The notes beneath the pieces were generated by a model, which was given only the letters and a program-made list of their open reading frames with translations, searched no databases and had not been told where the DNA came from. From Firmicutes bacterium UBA3936 (GTDB lineage: Bacteria > Bacillota > Dethiobacteria > Dethiobacterales > Dethiobacteraceae), in NCBI GenBank assembly GCA_002385745.1, contig DGEC01000065.1:16853-25417 (forward strand): DNA of 8,565 nucleotides, read 5' to 3'. How positions within the stretch are numbered: the stretch's first letter is position 1; each line of letters opens with the position of its first letter. A program made the translations under genes and the position numbers. Positions 6,260 through 8,565 of this stretch are shown piece after piece.

Positions 6260-7250
6260 GACTTACGGTCCTTCGGGCAGAGAAGACCGGATCAGAGATG
6301 TAATAACCGGGGAACTGCAGGGTTTTTGTGACGAGATCTTTACTGACAAGATGGGAAACCTGATTGCAGTCAAGAAGGGTACGGCTGCCAAAATAATGGT
6401 TGCCGCCCACATGGATGAGATAGGCGTTATAGTAACATACATAGACAAGAAAGGATTTTTGCGTTTCAGCAACGTGGGCGGAGTCTCTCCATATATTTTA
6501 CTGGGCCAGCGGGTCAGGTTTGAAAACGGAACCGTCGGTACCGTCGGCATGGAAAAAATTAAAGACAGCAAGGAAATTTCCCTGGAAAAGCTCTATCTTG
6601 ATATCGGGGCAAAAGACAGGGAAGAAGCTGAAAGGTTTGTCAAGGTAGGCGATATTGCGGTATATGACAGGGAAGCGGTTTTTGCAAACAACAGAATGAT
6701 CGGCAAAGCCATGGATGACCGCTGCGGCTGTGCCGTACTTATCCGGGCATTACAGGAGCTTGGCCAAACCGACAATGAAATTTATGCCGTATTTACTACT
6801 CAGGAGGAGGTGGGCCTCCGGGGGGCGCGTACCTCCAGCTATCACCTCAATCCTGATATCGGGCTGGCGATAGATGTAACCACTGTGGGAGATACGCCAA
6901 AGGCGGAAAAAATGGCTGTGGCCTTAGGGAAAGGCGCCGCCATTAAAGTAAAAGATGCTTCCGTAATCAGCCATCCGAAAATTAAGGCGCTGCTGACTGA
7001 GCTTGCTGAAAGAAATGACATTCCTTATCAGTTTGAAGTGCTGACAGCAGGGGGGACCGATGCGGGAGCCATTCATCTTACGAGAGAAGGCATACCCTCG
7101 GGTGTTATTTCCGTCCCCTGCCGCTATGTGCACACCCCCGGGGAAATGATTGATTTGGCTGATGCCGCAAATGCCTGCAGGCTGCTGAAAGCCTTTTTAG
7201 AAACCCCCCATTCAGAACTGCAGCAAATCTACTCCTGTTCAGCACTGTAA
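6231..7250 (+). CDS. M42 family metallo-aminopeptidase, copy 3
   Basis: The third paralogue, 339 residues from the TTG at 6231. AAGGAGG (6216-6222) precedes that codon by 8 bases, and the protein begins MKKLLKKLSETYGPSG, a normal M42 N-terminus. A TTG at 6210 in the same frame would place this ribosome binding site inside the coding region. All catalytic residues are present: His60 and Asp62 (AAHMDEIG), Asp162 (AMDDRCG), Glu192 and Glu193 (QEEVG), Asp215 (AIDVTTVG) and His301 (CRYVHTP). GGTDAGAIH (274-282) is the FrvX/TET1-like version. Overlap with copy 2 is 29 bases. Three M42 proteins made from one message recall Pyrococcus, whose TET1, TET2 and TET3 have different side-chain preferences and can form mixed dodecamers. 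Mixed assembly here is inference. A terminator follows about 40 bases later. Confidence 0.9.
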   Translation: MKKLLKKLSETYGPSGREDRIRDVITGELQGFCDEIFTDKMGNLIAVKKGTAAKIMVAAHMDEIGVIVTYIDKKGFLRFSNVGGVSPYILLGQRVRFENGTVGTVGMEKIKDSKEISLEKLYLDIGAKDREEAERFVKVGDIAVYDREAVFANNRMIGKAMDDRCGCAVLIRALQELGQTDNEIYAVFTTQEEVGLRGARTSSYHLNPDIGLAIDVTTVGDTPKAEKMAVALGKGAAIKVKDASVISHPKIKALLTELAERNDIPYQFEVLTAGGTDAGAIHLTREGIPSGVISVPCRYVHTPGEMIDLADAANACRLLKAFLETPHSELQQIYSCSAL

Positions 7251-7290
7251 GACGACACTGCCGTGCGGGGCGGCAGCACGCCTTATACAA

Positions 7291-7320
7291 GCCTTCCCTA
7301 ACGGAAGGCCTGTTTATTGT
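7291..7320 (+). terminator. Intrinsic terminator closing the peptidase cassette
   Basis: GCCTTCC (7291-7297) pairs with GGAAGGC (7303-7309) around a CTAAC loop, followed by the U-rich CTGTTTATTGT. A 7-bp GC-rich stem with an imperfect T-tract, about 40 bases after the copy 3 stop and before the trpS promoter, fits termination. Just upstream, CGTGC (7262-7266)/GCACG (7276-7280) and TGCCG (7259-7263)/CGGCA (7271-7275) could form alternative small hairpins of unclear meaning. Confidence 0.7.
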
Positions 7321-7331
7321 TGAGTGAATTC

Positions 7332-7365
7332 TTCCTTTGTAAATAAGGAATTTACCTATTATAAT
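7332..7365 (+). promoter_or_regulatory. trpS sigma-A promoter with overlapping small dyad
   Basis: The -35 TTGTAA (7337-7342) and a perfect -10 TATAAT (7360-7365) have a 17-base spacer. Transcription would start near 7372, leaving about 30 bases before the ATG. TTCCTT (7332-7337) and AAGGAA (7345-7350) form an inverted repeat around the -35 box, a possible operator. The leader is too short for a T-box and contains no T-box core, specifier stem or Trp-codon leader peptide. Confidence 0.7.
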
Positions 7366-7402
7366 AAAAAGTATAGCAGTAACCGGTACAGGAGGTCCTA
7401 TA

Positions 7403-8488
7403 ATGACAGGCAAAGAACACTTAAATTACGATACTTTTGAGGCTACCGTTGCAAGAAGTCAAAAACTTGAGCAGGACCTGGAGAAAAATCCCGGGAAGTA
7501 CAAAATGCTTACGGGGGACAGGCCTACTGGAAGACTGCATATCGGGCATCTATTCGGCTCGCTGCTAAACAGGGTAAGGCTTCATAAATTGGGCGTTCCG
7601 ACTTTCATTGTTATTGCGGATTACCAGGTACTGACGGATAGAGATGTATTCAAAAATATCTCTGAAAATGTCAGGCAGTTGACAATTGATTACTTGGCTT
7701 GCGGCATAGATCCTGCCAGGGGCAATACATATATTTTTCCTCACAGCTATGTGCCCGAACTAAACCAGCTTCTTTTACCCTTCCTTACTCTTGTGGCCAA
7801 CGCTGAACTGGACAGAAACCCTACCGTTAAGGAAGAAATAGCCGCCTCCGGTCAGAAACGGATCAATGCCGGCATGTATACTTATCCCGTTCACCAGGCT
7901 GCCGACATCCTGTTTTGCAAAGCCAACGTGGTACCGGTGGGCAAGGACCAGCTGCCCCATCTTGAACTGGCGCGGACTATAGCAAGGCGTTTTAATGACA
8001 GGTTTGCAGACAAAAAGCCCGTTTTCCCGGAACCGCAGCCGCTTTTAAGCCAGGCACCTGTAATTCTCGGGCTTGACGGTTCGCAAAAGATGAGCAAAAG
8101 CAGAAACAACGCCATAATGCTTTCTGCCGATGAGGATGAAACTGCCCGCCTGATTAAAAAAGCAAAGACGGATTCCGAAAGAGTAATTACCTATGATCCG
8201 CAAAACAGGCCTGAAGTCTCCAACTTGCTGCTTCTGGCCTCTCTTGCAACGGGCAGGCGGCCTGAAGAAATAGCGGAAGAAATAGGAGACGGCGGTGCCA
8301 GTAAACTGAAAAAACTCCTTACCGAAACGCTCAATGAATACTTGAGGCCTTTAAGAGAAAAGAGAAAAGAACTGGAAAACAATCTTGATTATATCCGTGA
8401 AGTTCTAAACGCCGGAGTCGCAGCTGCCAGGGCGGAAGCTGTCAAAACATTGGAAGAAGTAAGGGAAGTTATGGACATGAAATTATAA
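7403..8488 (+). CDS. trpS: Tryptophanyl-tRNA synthetase, divergent TrpRS II type
   Basis: This cytosolic class I synthetase attaches tryptophan to tRNA(Trp). It has 361 residues, with the ATG placed 7 bases after AGGAGG (7390-7395). The signature sequences are HIGH (46-49, within TGDRPTGRLHIGH) and KMSKS (229-233). The Rossmann catalytic core covers about 35-235 and the helical anticodon-binding part about 236-361. It is unlike the usual Bacillus-type TrpRS, which starts almost directly with its nucleotide-binding loop and has a TxGN-type signature. Here about 36 extra N-terminal residues, TGDRPTG, ADYQVLTDRD and YPVHQAADILFCKAN match the auxiliary, indolmycin-resistant TrpRS of Streptomyces and, as I recall, Deinococcus TrpRS II. 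Whether it is the only TrpRS in this genome cannot be seen here. It is transcribed separately from the peptidases. The 77 bases after the stop show no gene or clear terminator. Confidence 0.93.
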   Translation: MTGKEHLNYDTFEATVARSQKLEQDLEKNPGKYKMLTGDRPTGRLHIGHLFGSLLNRVRLHKLGVPTFIVIADYQVLTDRDVFKNISENVRQLTIDYLACGIDPARGNTYIFPHSYVPELNQLLLPFLTLVANAELDRNPTVKEEIAASGQKRINAGMYTYPVHQAADILFCKANVVPVGKDQLPHLELARTIARRFNDRFADKKPVFPEPQPLLSQAPVILGLDGSQKMSKSRNNAIMLSADEDETARLIKKAKTDSERVITYDPQNRPEVSNLLLLASLATGRRPEEIAEEIGDGGASKLKKLLTETLNEYLRPLREKRKELENNLDYIREVLNAGVAAARAEAVKTLEEVREVMDMKL

Positions 8489-8565
8489 AATGCTGTTGAT
8501 TCTTTATTGTGTTAAAAGCTGTTTTATTAGGATAGGATTAAGGACGGAAAATATCGCTTAAAGGC

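Noticed and set aside
7251..7402. T-box riboswitch before trpS
   Set aside because: The promoter lies only about 40 bases before the ATG, and the conserved T-box core is absent. The hairpin at 7291 is better explained as the cassette terminator.
8513..8526. TAAAA-GCTG-TTTTA as a terminator after trpS
   Set aside because: The stem is five A-T pairs only, too weak to call.

Overview
This window looks like a chromosomal segment of a Gram-positive, Clostridia-type bacterium (Bacillota, perhaps the Peptococcaceae or a relative; this placement is inference). The evidence is the strong AGGAGG-like ribosome binding sites, TTG start codons, near-consensus sigma-A promoters with 17-base spacers, roughly balanced base composition, and the gene set. 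All six genes are on the + strand and appear intact. I see no mobile element, CRISPR array, rRNA or tRNA.

Layout: a short tandem repeat (5-32) and a perfect-consensus promoter precede a YifB/ComM-type AAA+ ATPase (107-1621), which ends before a compact intrinsic terminator. A small cupin protein (1783-2139) has its own -10 element with an inverted repeat just upstream of it. Next is cimA, (R)-citramalate synthase (2383-4005). Its promoter is framed by a perfect 12-bp inverted repeat (2287-2330), the strongest candidate operator in the window. About 160 bases later begins a cassette of three overlapping M42 metallo-aminopeptidase paralogues (4170-5225, 5213-6259, 6231-7250), closed by a terminator at about 7291-7320. 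Last is a tryptophanyl-tRNA synthetase of the divergent 'TrpRS II' type (7403-8488) with its own good promoter and no T-box leader.

How the genes fit together: I see no terminator between cimA and the peptidase cassette, and no convincing promoter in that gap, so the four may share a transcript. An 8-base copy of the cimA operator arm recurs in the gap. The peptidases would release free amino acids from short peptides. CimA opens the threonine-independent route to isoleucine, and TrpRS charges tRNA(Trp). A common amino-acid-supply theme is plausible but is inference. yifB and the cupin gene look like separate transcription units.

Most of the window is housekeeping. The points most worth a second look are the cimA operator and its partial copy before the peptidase cassette, the translationally coupled peptidase trio with a Glu-for-Asp metal-ligand change in the middle copy, and the type of TrpRS.
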